Below are positions 48,535 through 59,129 of a stretch of DNA of 64,000 bases, piece by piece. A program made the position numbers and the translations under genes. How positions within the stretch are numbered: the stretch's first letter is position 1; each line of letters begins with the position of its first letter. The DNA is from Agrocybe praecox (taxonomy: Eukaryota; Basidiomycota; Agaricomycetes; Agaricales; Agrocybaceae): NCBI GenBank assembly GCA_964017145.1, contig OZ024843.1:1-64000 (forward strand), written 5' to 3'. The notes beneath the pieces were generated by a model. That model ran no database searches and was not told where the DNA came from. It worked only from the letters and a program-made list of their open reading frames with translations.

Positions 48535-48918
48535 AAGCGCAGGAGCCCAATTACAGCTCCAGGCACTTCAGGGACACTGTTTCCTGTGTCCGTCTATAAA
48601 TAACATGTCATCCAGTTGTATGTTTTCCAATCCATCCCGTCCAGTCACATTTTAGGTGCGCAAATGGCATCAAAAAACATAAAATATATATAGAACCTAT
48701 ATCTGACATATTGCAACAAAAAACATAACCACTATGCCTGCAACATATAATTACTCTCCGAAACCTTAAAAAACAGCAATGTTTATTAATGTTTGGCAAC
48801 ACCAACTGCTCTCTGCCTATGGCATCATGATATATCACTGCTGGGCAACTGCCGGGTTGGGAAACTGCCCTGTATGATGTATACCGAAATGTTCAAATTG
48901 CCAGAATTGATACATGAA
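48535..48918 (-). repeat. Outer inverted-repeat arm, right
   Basis: Nearly identical to 16130-16513 reversed. The outer end reads TGATACATGAATATAGCAG followed by ACAAGGCTGG, an end type also found at 24925, 45960 and 49217. A further CCATCGTGCAC/GTCGTC-type minisatellite (48940-49195) lies directly outside. Confidence 0.85.
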
Positions 48919-49214
48919 TATAGCAGACAAGGCTGGTGGTCATCGGTGGTCATCCATGGCCCAGCCATTGCGCACGCCCCAGCCATCGTGCACAACACCC
49001 TAACCGTTGTGCTCATGGCAGTCGTCGCCCTGGGACCAGCCGTCGTTGTTGTGGGGATGTTGTGGGGACGTTGTGGTCATCACGTTTGTCGTGGTCGTCG
49101 TGTTCGTCGTGTTCGTGGTCGACGTGGCAGTTGTCGTCGTTGCGGCAGCCGGCGTTCTTGGCCCAGTCGTTGTCCTCGGCAGTGGTGGTTGTGGTAAGCA
49201 CAGCCCACATCCCT

Positions 49215-49650
49215 CAGCCTTGTCTGGTATATTGATGTATCAATCTTGGCAAAAAGTGGATTTGGTGATGTATCATAGTGGGTAGTTTCCCACCCTGGCA
49301 GTGATATATCACAATGTCGCAGGCAGAGACCAGTTGGTCTTGCCAAACATTAATAAACAATGCTGCTTTTGAGGGTTTCAGACAGTAATTAAGCTTTGCA
49401 GGCATAGTGGTTATGTTTTTCCTTGTGATATTCCGGACATATGTTCTATATATATATATTATGATTTTTTGGTGCCCTTTGCACACCTAAAAAGGGACGG
49501 GACGGGATGGATTAGAAAACATAAAACCGGATGACGTATTATTTATAGATGCACAAACCATTTCTGGCGTTGCACTATTTTTATTCTGCATTGGTGACCA
49601 TCATTCTAATTTTTACTTAAATCTAGACCCTTCTAGATTAGATTAGATAT
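49215..49650 (+). repeat. Terminal-type repeat module
   Basis: Begins CAGCCTTGTCTGG then TGATGTATCA, with TGATATATCA repeated near 49305, GCCAAACATTAATAAACA, and GGACGGGACGGGATGGATTA followed by GGATGACGTATTATTTATAG. It ends in GGCGTTGCACTATTTTTATT. Same family as the arms above, but with no matching partner nearby. Confidence 0.78.
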
Positions 49651-49799
49651 GAATGCTGTGGGTTTTTTCGGTTGATTCACCGCATGCGTCCACATTTGGC
49701 AGTAATTGCCGATTTCGGCTTTTTTCCAATAACATTGCAAAAACAAAAACATGGAAATAAAACATTTAAAAATGTAAATAAAACATATATTTTATAATT

Positions 49800-50470
49800 T
49801 ACAGTGGGCGACAGCGAAGGGGAGTGATAACAGATGGCAGCAACAAGGGGCGCAAACCTCGCTCATTGTGCCCTCATTGTGCATACACTTGCCCTTGTGC
49901 TATCCTTTCTGGATTCCTGTGCCTCCCCCTGCTTGTCCAGTCTCCCTCTAGCCTTACAGTGCCATGGTCGTACGTATCTGTTGTGCTCATGACCGTCGTT
50001 GTATGTGGCCTACGTGGCCGTCATGCTCGTGGCCCACCCTTTGAAGCCAACCTGATGTATCAAATCTGGCAATTTGGCCATTTTGGTATACATCATATAG
50101 GGCAGTTGCCCACCCCGGCAGTGATACATCACACCTACAGAGTGTGCCGCAGGCCATCAGTGAGCGGACACAAGATGCTTCTGGTAAACAATAGTAAACA
50201 ACACTATTTTGTGGGTCAGTGAGGGGTCATCACATGTAAATAGACGCTGCAGGCGTAGTGGTGGTGTTTTTGTTGGCGTCAAAAGCATAAATGGGTTCTA
50301 TAAATATTTTGCTATTTTTTCATGCCCTTTGCGCACCTAAAAACGGACGGGACGGGATGGATGGCACTGGATGACTTTGGATGACGTTTATTAATATCTT
50401 AATAGGCACATCATGGGCATAGCGTTATATTTAGTTGCGCTATATAATTAGTTTGGCATCATTTCGGTCG
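49800..50470 (+). repeat. Terminal module at the left end of KDZ-TET copy 3
   Basis: A GC-rich lead (49810-50035) ends at CCACCCTTTGAAGCC, then TGATGTATCAAATCTGGCAA, TGATACATCACACC, GGACGGGACGGGATGGATGG and, at the inner edge, TATATTTAGTTGCGC with TATATAATTAG. This is the inner-edge type seen in copy 2, so it is the probable left end of copy 3, about 200 bp from the HMG3 stop. No matching right arm is found near 58 kb. Confidence 0.75.
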
Positions 50471-50673
50471 TGTCAAATGTGATGAGTCATAGCAAACATA
50501 TATTTGAAAATCTATATTAAGAGGCTTCCATGACGACATCACTGAGTTCTAGACCATAGGTCCAAATGGATGTTCTGGGCCCTCCCTACCTTAATTTAGT
50601 TATGTTATAAAATTATTTGTATGTCGCGGACAAAAAACATGATATTATTAGAACGCCTACAAAAATTTAACAA

Positions 50674-53079
50674 TCATGCCGAGGTCTTCAAGAAAGAATC
50701 GAAAATACGATGGCAGTCATCTACGTAGACCAACCATTTACTCAGCGCTAATTCTCCTTTTCCTTGTACTCCAAGGCCCCAGTAAAACAATGCAATCATA
50801 ACGATGAGGGTGCCATTCGGACCAGATGTGCGGAATACGTCCCAGTCGCCATCGAGGCAAGAGAAATTGACGGTGTTGTTTACGATACACCATACGGGTT
50901 GAATGGTTATGTACCACTCAACAAACACATTGGCGAACTTGACGTGGTTGATGTTGTGAGTGAAGTTTGCAGCGCGATGTCGTTTCATCCATATACTGAC
51001 CTCTTCTGGGCGTTTCTTGATGGGAAGGGATCCTATCCCATGTGCAGCCTTGGCATTGGCGATAGCGTACACGTACCATATAGCAAGCAAATCCTTCCAT
51101 TCGGAGCCTAGGTCTACAGATTCCAACGTTTCCATGCCCTTCTTGAGCCATGGAATCGATGATTGTGTTGCTGGGGGCCATATGGGTGAAAGACGTGAAG
51201 ATGAGGTCGATAAGGGAACAGGAGGATCAGGCAGAGGGCTTGTAGGGGAGAGTGGAATGGAGCTCTTAGCTACCGTAGGGACCGTGAGGTTGGAAGAGTG
51301 CTCGATGGCTGATGTGGTGTTGGAAGGCTCGGTGCCCTCGATTCAGGCACGCTTTGAGAGAGGATTAAGGCCTTGCAAATCCTCTGGGATAATATCATCC
51401 GAGGGCCGCTTCCTGCCAGCGGGTTGCAGATCATCAGGCAATGCAGGGTTGGTGACTTCGGGAGTGGGTGATTCCAATAGCCCAATGCTCGTTTCCGACG
51501 GTGGTTCGATTGACATTCTTGCTTGACACTCATTAGTGCCAGCATCACAATTGACGGTGGGTGAAAGAGGGATTGTGGTTATGTCAGCGTCGGTAGGAGA
51601 GGGGCCATTAGACTTTGAAGACCTCGGCGACGCTGGTGGCGTGATGTTCGGGGAATTGGGGTAAGACGTTGGCCGATCAGTGTGAGTGGGCGAATGGGAT
51701 GGTGTCTGCCGCGTGGAAGAGGAGTCTGGGGTGCTGTTAGAAGCGTAAGGTGGAGGTGGTGACGTTCGACGCTCGGTCAAACTGGAGGGTATGTCCTGGC
51801 GGTCAGTGGAAATGGTGTCAATGTTGACGGTAGAATCAAATTCTAAAGATACGAGGGTTGGCTCATCCCCTCCCTTCAGCGCTCAAGAGTGGCATTCATC
51901 AGGAGCTTCGATATGTCAGAAAGAGATAATTATAAAGAGGTAAAAGTTAACTTACTGTAGCACTTTTGTAGGAATGAACCAAAAATTGGAACGATGTACT
52001 GTTTGTAGTGAAGGCGTTCAGCTGCACCGAAATTCAATTTAAAATCACCGGACGTAGTCCCCGAGTGAACGCTGCGAATAATGTAAGAGAAAAATAATGA
52101 AACCACTAAGAAAACACACCTCATCATATTCATTTTCCCATCGTGAGCTGGCTTGGGACCGCCTGCAAGCAAGGTCACTTTCCACCCAGTAACGTCCGAG
52201 ATATAATCCACGAGAGGCTGGCAAAAATGGACGAGACCTTGTATTGCTCTGATGTAAATTGTAAGACATGTGAAGATAAGAAGCAGGCACTGAAAATACT
52301 CACCTCTGACGATCAACGGGGGAATCAGAGATGGCCGCACAAGACTGCCTCTTCCAAGTCTCCATATCCTTCGTGAATTCCAATTCCGCCTGTTCTACCC
52401 AATGCTTCTGCTCATTTTCGCCGAGTTTTGCAAACATTTCCTTGGCGAACTTGTCTCGTAATGCAGCAAAGTGTTTCTTCTCCAGATTGTGGGCGACAGC
52501 GCGAACCTTGACCTTGTTTTCGATTTCTTCGCGGTGGGAGCGACGCCAGACGTTAGAAGCAGTCTTCCGACGAGGACGACAGCCATCCTTTCCTGTCATC
52601 TTCTGGAGAAGAGCTCGGTAGGGACCATTCTCCCCGGAATCCTTTGCAGTGATATTGTGGTCCTTCATATATTGATATGACATCCAGCGTTTGATTTGCT
52701 GCCGAATCCGACAAAGGATATCACGTGAGTGTTCCGAATTGGGAAGTAGTCGCCTATGAACTTACTGACTTACGATGCTGGATGAGTTTCTGTCAGGCCT
52801 CATATTCCCACATAGATTTATCATGTTCTTCTTGCTATAGACCGTCTGAGTAAGGCGGGGGCACTCTGGATCTGGATCCTCGTCGTTTACTGAAGCAAGG
52901 AATTCCTCGCTCGGCTCCTCATCATCTGGTAAGTCGACTGGGAACCATTTGAAGAACTTCCGCTGAATTAGAGAGAGAGTCTCGTTTATGCAGTTTTTTT
53001 GAACAGCCTCTGCATATATTTCCTTCTGGCCCACTAGGTACCTCTTCCTCGCTCCTTGAAAAGTTCCAGGATTTGGCAT
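50674..53079 (-). pseudogene. HMG-domain accessory protein of copy 3 (HMG3)
   Basis: Start ATG at 53077-53079 (MPNPGTFQGARKRYL), stop at 50674. Blocks: FFKWFPVDLPDDEEPSEEFL; HMG box RPRRKTASNVWRRSHREEIE to FAKLGENEQKHWVEQAELEF; TGWKVTLLAGGPKPAHDGKM; FGSFLQKCY; a Pro/Ser/Thr linker; IWMKRHRAANFTHNI, VEWYITIQPVWCIV and NGTLIVMIALFYWG. Closest to HMG2. Lesions: a frameshift plus TAG and TGA at the end of exon 1 (the TGA lies exactly where HMG2 has CGA), and TGA at 51343-51345 after LSKRA. Confidence 0.86.
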
Positions 53080-53903
53080 CGTCCACAAATTGGGACGACA
53101 GTGAAGATGCAACTGAACAGCGATGGAGCGTACACGAGCGGAATAAAACAAACACACAACAGACGACAAACGAAGAGGGTTAGCAAATAGATGGGGTAAG
53201 TACTACCCTTTTTCTCTGAATACGCGCGTAAATATATACTAATGAATTTTTTTGCCATCGTCCTAGGGTTTCAACTTTTATAATTATAATTATTATTATT
53301 TGCCCGATCCATGGTGCTAGCTGTATAACGGAACATGGGCAAGGATGTACATACAGTATATCTTTTTCTCTCAATACTTGTGTAAATATGCACTAATGAA
53401 AATTTCGCCATCGTCCTAGGTTTTATTCTTTTTTTTTTTGCCTGATCCATGTTGCCAGCCACCTACGGAACATGGGCAAGGATGTACGTACAGTACAATT
53501 TATTTATCTCGTTTCTCTGGCAATTAATGGCTTTGTTCTCGTAATATTTAAATTCTTTGGGGCACTTGCACCCTTTCTAGCGAACGGTTGAAGTAATCCG
53601 ACGCCCAAGGAACTTGCAGCGTTGCTAATCGTGAAAGTAAGTACTGTATGGTTTAGACACAAAGCTAATTCAATTTATTCTCTCTTTTCGCCAGACCATT
53701 TTTGCATTCATGACCCCCCCCCCTACACGCCAAAGGATCGAGATCTTCACGTCTCATGCCTTTACATGTGTTCACACTCCTTACCGTAATAAAATGGCAG
53801 GCAATTGGCCTCTTTCGCCACCGTTCCTCTTTCTTTATTGCTCCTTACTCCTTACAACTGCCTCACAAACTCAACTCCAATTCCCCACCCAGAACCCATA
53901 CCC
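53080..53903. promoter_or_regulatory. HMG3/X3 divergent intergenic region with tandem duplication
   Basis: About 820 bp between start codons. Two tandem units of about 150 bp (from about 53209 and 53363, period 154) share TTTTTCTCT, GCCATCGTCCTAGG, GATCCATG and GAACATGGGCAAGGATGTAC. Pyrimidine-rich stretches and TATATA-like tracts fit promoter sequence. This parallels the 151-bp duplication in the KDZ1/TET1 spacer, although the sequences are not similar. Confidence 0.75.
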
Positions 53904-56076
53904 ATGACTCAGAAAAAAGGTGAGTCCTCTACTCCGTTCCCAACATTGAGTTGCATTCTTATTATTTATTACTTGCTAGATTTCAAAAAAGCGAACGGTG
54001 TTTCAAACACAAGTGAGTTCGGTCCCTGGATCCGTCTTTTTTGCAGGTGACTTACGAAATTTCTCTCAGCGGTCGGCGATGATCCTATGGATGTGGAGGT
54101 CAATCCACACGGCTCCCAAGGTGCAACCACATGGGTCGTCGTTGCTGACAATACCGTCGCCCTCTTGCAGCACGAAGCGGGAGTCTTCAAGATGAAAACT
54201 ATATCATGTTCGTCACTAATAATCTACCTATTCATTATTTAGTCAAGTCCGCTGCTTCGAACTAGTACAATACCAGTGTTTCTCCCTTGTCAGGTTCAAC
54301 ACCTACGAAGAAGCCGTTGCGTACTACAACGGCATTCTTTTTTGCAAAGTAGCTCCTTCGTCTGCCCCTCTCCGTTCAGCAGCTACAGCACCCGACGCAC
54401 AGGTCCCTCAACAATCCGGCGATGCAGGGTTGAGGACCGAACCAGCAACAACCTCTTTGCCAGGCGGTAAAGAAAATCCCATCGTTGTGGACACACCTCC
54501 AAAGGGGCCGACCCCCTCTGCTCGTTATCAGCGTCTCCTTGAACTTGCGTGCACTGTTGACACGCCCAGCCGTCTTGATCGCAACGGCCAGCGAGACGTC
54601 CACAATCGCAGTCGCCGACTTCTCAGCTTTGCCGCCGCCGCTTCTTCATCCAAGATTGCCAAAGCCCTGAATCTTGGGCAGGATTCTGTCGATCGTGCTC
54701 TGCCTGGATCGGCTCCTCTTTGTTTGTTGCCAACTCCTTCCTTCCCATTTTTGCGAGTTCCCTCAGAATCTGCACCTCGTCGTCTAATGCCTGCGCCCTC
54801 CTTCTCAGCTCGGCGTCCTCGTAGAGGTCCTCCCGCCCGTCCCACTTCTTCTGTACCAGAGAACAGCCCCATTTGGATCGAAAGCTCGGATTCGGAATCG
54901 CAGGAAAACTCGGAAGGTCTAACCGAACTCCTGTCAAGTGAATTATGCAAGCGTTGTGTGCTTGGTCCAGTACTCCTAACTGCAGGGACAGGCCCCGCTG
55001 GACATAGTCAGGGACGATGACGGGCAATACAAAACTCGGCAACATCTTCTGGGGAGTCCAGACCTGCAGAACAAGCTTCTCAACCTCCGATTGGAGCTGG
55101 CAAATACCCAGCTCCAAAAGGAAAAGCTCGAAACCTCACCAATGGACCCGGCAGCTCAGTGTCGGCAATAAGAAACTCAACTACACGGGAACCGAAGACT
55201 CGGAGTCAGATCCTTGCTGCTGTGGATGCAGCTTTCCCTTTCCATGCCCCCTCTGTGTCTGCTCCCCCCATACCCACCAACCAAATTGAATCATCCAATT
55301 CATCCACGGCCTCTCGATCTCGTCGTAGGAAAACAACCTCTGGAAAAAAGACGAAGATTATCCGGAAATATTACGACCCCTTGTACGCAGACCTACCCGA
55401 ATCAGCACCTTATTCGGAACTGGAGGTAACGGACAATGACGAGGACGACAAGGAAAACATTGACGCCGTGAAGCCAGTAAACCTCAAGGGGAAAGGCAGG
55501 GCCTCCACTGAGGACGAAGAGGACACCGAGGACACCGTCTCTCGCAAACGCAAGACGCCATCCACTCCCCTCAATAATCAGAAGAAACGATTTTTCGCTC
55601 AAACCCCCACTATAGGCGACTACCACACGATGCTCGAGGAGGCAACGGCGACTCCAGTAGCGGCTGCGCACAGTTCTGAGTCTGCGCACGGTACTTCCAC
55701 GGACTATGCACTCGCTCCATTTGCCTCCACCTCTTCTGCACCACTATCCGTCGCTCACATATTAGCTCCCTTTGCTTCTGTCTCATCTGCACCTGATGCA
55801 GCCCTACCAACTCTTGCAGATCATACTTCGACATCATCACCACCATCGCCCCCTATACTTCAAATACCACCACCACCACCGACTTGTGTTCTTCCACCCC
55901 CGCCATCGCCTAGCGTCCCTACATCACAACCGCCTCCATACGGTAGCGCACCACCTCCTCCTTATACTATCCTGGCCAATGGCGAGGATAGTGTCATGTT
56001 GGAGGTAGATAGTGAATTCAGCGATCTTTCCGACATTGATCCCTCTCATTTCGATGGCATCGCTGAGTTGAACTGA
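53904..56076 (+). pseudogene. Accessory protein X of copy 3 (X3)
   Basis: Start ATG at 53904 (MTQKK, as X2), small exons giving TTWVVVADNTVALLQHEAG and FNTYEEAVAYYNGILF, then PIVVDTPPKGPTPSARYQRL, RSRRLLSFAAAASSSKIAKA, ENSPIWIESSDSESQENSEG, RSQILAAVDAAFPFHAPSV, KKTKIIRKYYDPLYADLPES, poly-Pro stretches and a tail ending DPSHFDGIAELN. In-frame TGA at 55018-55020, with alignment to X2 going on beyond it. An alternative intron at about 54918-54983 would put the next exon in another frame and does not fit X2. Two of the X2 Cys-motif residues are lost. Confidence 0.82.
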
Positions 56077-56371
56077 GAGCCATCTGGTTCCAGGATACCT
56101 CAGAGGTTTTATTTCTTTTTGTTCGCATATTTCTCGTATATTTCTCTGCCACCCTATGCATCTATATGATTATGCCCTATGTTTTAACTATGCTAATATG
56201 CCATGCTGCCTTATGTGTATCTCTAGCACTGTAGAGATTATTTAGTTACATTAGAGGCGATGTTTTTGTGCATTTTGTTCTGTTCTCAATGAAATGTTTT
56301 TTTGTGCCTCATATTGTGTGATTTTTGTCTTCTCATAAAATACTACGACACGGGGACTATATCTGCTGAAA

Positions 56372-56875
56372 CTAGCAGGCCGTCGATAGAAGACGTTGAT
56401 ATTCCTCCTCATCTCTTGCTATCTCGGCCTCCTTCTTTTTTTTCATTCTGCACACCGGTCGATTATCCTAGTGAGCCAGAAAATCTCATGAATACAACAG
56501 AATTGGGACGTACCTGTACTCTATACCTTTGATACGAAGCCTGCTCCAATTTGTTTCACGGTATTTAACCTGCACTTGACGGTGCCGTTCTCGTTTGGCA
56601 GCCAAGTATTCTTCTGAGTGCTGTTGACGTGCTTCACTGTAGTGGGAACATGAGTATGAAAGAACCTATTAAGTTATAGATGCATATTACTTTGTTGCAC
56701 GAAGTCGTGCACGTTGACGTTCCTCATATAAGTGACTAGATTAATTTTCCGTGTTAGAACTTAGAGCAAGATGATATATCAAGACCAAGAAAAATATTTT
56801 TGCTCACTTATAATAGTACTCACGACGCCTGGCGTTATGGTTATGTAGACTATTTTGAACAGAGTCAGAGAGCAT
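56372..56875 (-). CDS. Small basic coiled-coil protein of copy 3 (Y3)
   Basis: Start ATG at 56873-56875, stop at 56372. Exon blocks: NARRREYYYK, EERQRARLRATK, SEEYLAAKRERHRQVQVKYR with ETNWSRLRIKGIEYR, then MKKKKEAEIARDEEEYQRLL. All splice sites look usable and I see no stop. Homologous to Y2 and Y1. Its survival, while the neighbours HMG3, X3 and TET3 carry stops, may only reflect its shortness. Confidence 0.72.
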
Positions 56876-57214
56876 TGGAATCATTGTATCAACAGGTGCA
56901 GTGAGCCTTCAAGTTCAAACACGAAATTTTGTAAAGTTCCAGTTGAGGAATTTCAACTTTCATGCGATTTGGAATGTTTACACATTTGAGGTGTATCGTG
57001 TGTACTTACTACCCCTGTAAACCACACCATTCGATAGACACAATGCTCCTGAATATTTATATCTACTCGGTCAAGCGTTAATTCCAAATCTGACTTCGCT
57101 TTTTAGAAATAAAATATCCTCAAGGGCACGAAATCACCACGCATCAATTCATGATCTATTTATAAACAGTGCTAAAACTTATATATGTATCGATGATTTG
57201 GTTTGCAGGCATCA

Positions 57215-58140
57215 CTAGCAAGAGGTATTAGAGGTTTTGTTTGCGATAATAGGAAGTAGGGAAAGTCCATAGGCCCAGCGCTGTCCCTCTCGAACGAGCA
57301 CCTCTTCCAGTTCACTGGGAGTCAAAGATTTGTAGAATTCTTCGGATGTCTTGAAGCCGTGCTCCACCCATCAAAATATTCCGCCTGCAGTGTACTGAGC
57401 GAATGAGTAGCGAGATTCATGCGGCTGGATGGAGGTATTAGAATGTGTTATGGTGGCGGAGGGGATCAAAATGGTCGATCCAGGGGGAAATTCGATAGCC
57501 AGGCGACACTCCCACAGAATGAGGTGTCCACCCCGTGTTGGATTGTAGTCTCCAAAAGACGTTATTGCACAGAGGCCGTAAGGTAGGTTGCCAAAATCTT
57601 TGTGTTTGTAACACACAGTTCGAGGGCCAAGGTTGTAGGTAAACGCAGATAGAATGCTGTTGTCGAATACGTGCTCGAGTTCTGGATGTGCGTCATGCAG
57701 CCGTCGCAAGGATTTTACATAGTGTGCATGAAGGTCGGGGGCCCATGTTGCTATTGCTGCTAGAGGGAGGATAGTATCAGAGAGCAACGAGAATAGAGAG
57801 ATGCTTGAATTGACACTCACCGGACACGAAACCTGCCAGTCTTTTGAAGATAGGAACCTCACGCAGTTCTCACAGCACTTGAGTGTTCGGGCCATTTTTG
57901 TTTGTTCCGTCCGGGCGCAGATTTCCTGGACGTTCTTGGCCGCTGCCGTGAGAGATGCCGCGAGAGAGGGTAACGAAGTTTCCACGTCGGTTGAGGGGTT
58001 TGTTGGGCTTGCGTTTGAGAGGGACGTATCGAAGCCTTGATGCTTCCATTACTGCTGCTGCTTCGGCTTGCAGCGCTGGCCAACTTTCATCCCTAGGCTG
58101 CCCCGCGAGGAGACCCAAGAAGCACCTGTAGCAGTCAGTT
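57215..58140 (-). pseudogene. TET/JBP dioxygenase of copy 3 (TET3), 5'-truncated
   Basis: Begins within the second exon of the family (FLGLLAGQPRDESWPALQAE), then RRGNFVTLSRGISHGSGQER, IFKRLAGFVS, an intron (about 57768-57822), AAIATWAPDLHAHYV, NLGPRTVCYKHKDFGNLPYG (HKD intact), GGHLILWECRLAIEFPPGST, THSNTS, ESRYSFAQYTAGGIF and WAYGLSLLPI, ending 57215. The first exon is missing; homology stops near 58140. Two in-frame TGA codons: after NTQVL (near 57883) and after AGGIF (near 57369), the latter where TET1 and TET2 have Arg codons. No KDZ gene follows, so copy 3 lost its transposase end. Confidence 0.88.
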
Positions 58141-58199
58141 GATGTCTTCATATGTGGTGGCTGCCAAACTATGAGCATGTATCCAGAATGATACTTGCC

Positions 58200-58640
58200 A
58201 GGTTTGGCAGTTGCCAGTCCGATGCCATGTAGATGTGTAATATCATGTGATATTCATGTGATTGAATGCACAGCCACCTGTAGTCATGTGAAAGTCATGT
58301 GATCTGGTGCACAGCCACCAAAAATGAAAGTCGTAGAGAAAATTTCAAAAGTTATGCTAAATATTTTTTATTACATAATCATCAATGGTGTCATGCGTCA
58401 TATTTGATTGAACATGAACGAACCTGAAATTGCATAAGAGATCATTCATTTATTTTTAAATTTCAATATTTCCTTTTTTTGTATTCTCCATTTTAATTTC
58501 CCATCACGGCTCTATCGCAACATTAAGGCACCAATTCTTCCGAAATCTATTCAGTCTAGGCTAAAGTCATGAAACCGTCGCCATGATCCAAGACAAATCA
58601 CTCCTTCTTCTCAACGTTCATCGTCTTACACGTTCAACTC
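58200..58640. other. Intergenic stretch
   Basis: No gene supported. The sequence GCACAGCCACC occurs twice (about 58269 and 58309), each near TCATGTGAT-type repeats, and the rest is AT-rich. Confidence 0.5.
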
Positions 58641-58646
58641 TGAAAA

Positions 58647-59129
58647 ATGTCTTCCCTTTCTGTTCAATCCTTTGTTCAACAATCCAAGGATGTCGTCAAT
58701 TCTTCCGGACCTCGAAAAATCAATAAAGCGTCGATATATCCGTTTATTCAAATTGCCGGAGTTTTTGATGCGAGCGAAAATTGCGAAAATTGGTTAGCGA
58801 CACATTACACGGAGGATCATATTTTTCAAGAAGGAGATACCGTCAGTTTCACATACAGAATTCAGCCGGACGACACGCCCAAAATCATTTGCCTCGAGGA
58901 AATCGTGCATTATGAACGAGGAATTATAGTTTTCACAGTATCGACAACCAGAAGTTTGGCACCAGCATTATTCACAAGGCCACACATTGCTATTCCAAGA
59001 TCACAAGTGTCCCTCAGCATCACACAGAAGATAAGATATGCCTACGCTTACATCATACAACGGCACAGCATATTCACCACTTATCTAAATCCGTCGCATC
59101 CCATCTACTCTATTAAAAGACTTCGATGA
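58647..59129 (+). CDS. Hypothetical protein, 160 residues
   Basis: An open frame with protein-like composition: SSLSVQSFVQQSKDVVNSSG, then IAGVFDASENCENWLATHY, FQEGDTVSFTYRIQPDD, PKIICLEEIVHYERGIIVFT, which alternates as beta-strands would, and a basic C-terminus. I do not recognise it. It sits at the left edge of a possible LTR-type insertion, so it may be part of a mobile element or chance. No introns or stops. Confidence 0.4.
   Translation: MSSLSVQSFVQQSKDVVNSSGPRKINKASIYPFIQIAGVFDASENCENWLATHYTEDHIFQEGDTVSFTYRIQPDDTPKIICLEEIVHYERGIIVFTVSTTRSLAPALFTRPHIAIPRSQVSLSITQKIRYAYAYIIQRHSIFTTYLNPSHPIYSIKRLR

Noticed and set aside
54918..55150. Alternative splice model for X3 (intron 54918-54983) avoiding the TGA
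   Set aside because: It yields a plausible frame (LDIVRDDDGQ), but that frame has no similarity to X2, whereas the TGA-containing frame aligns with X2 on both sides.
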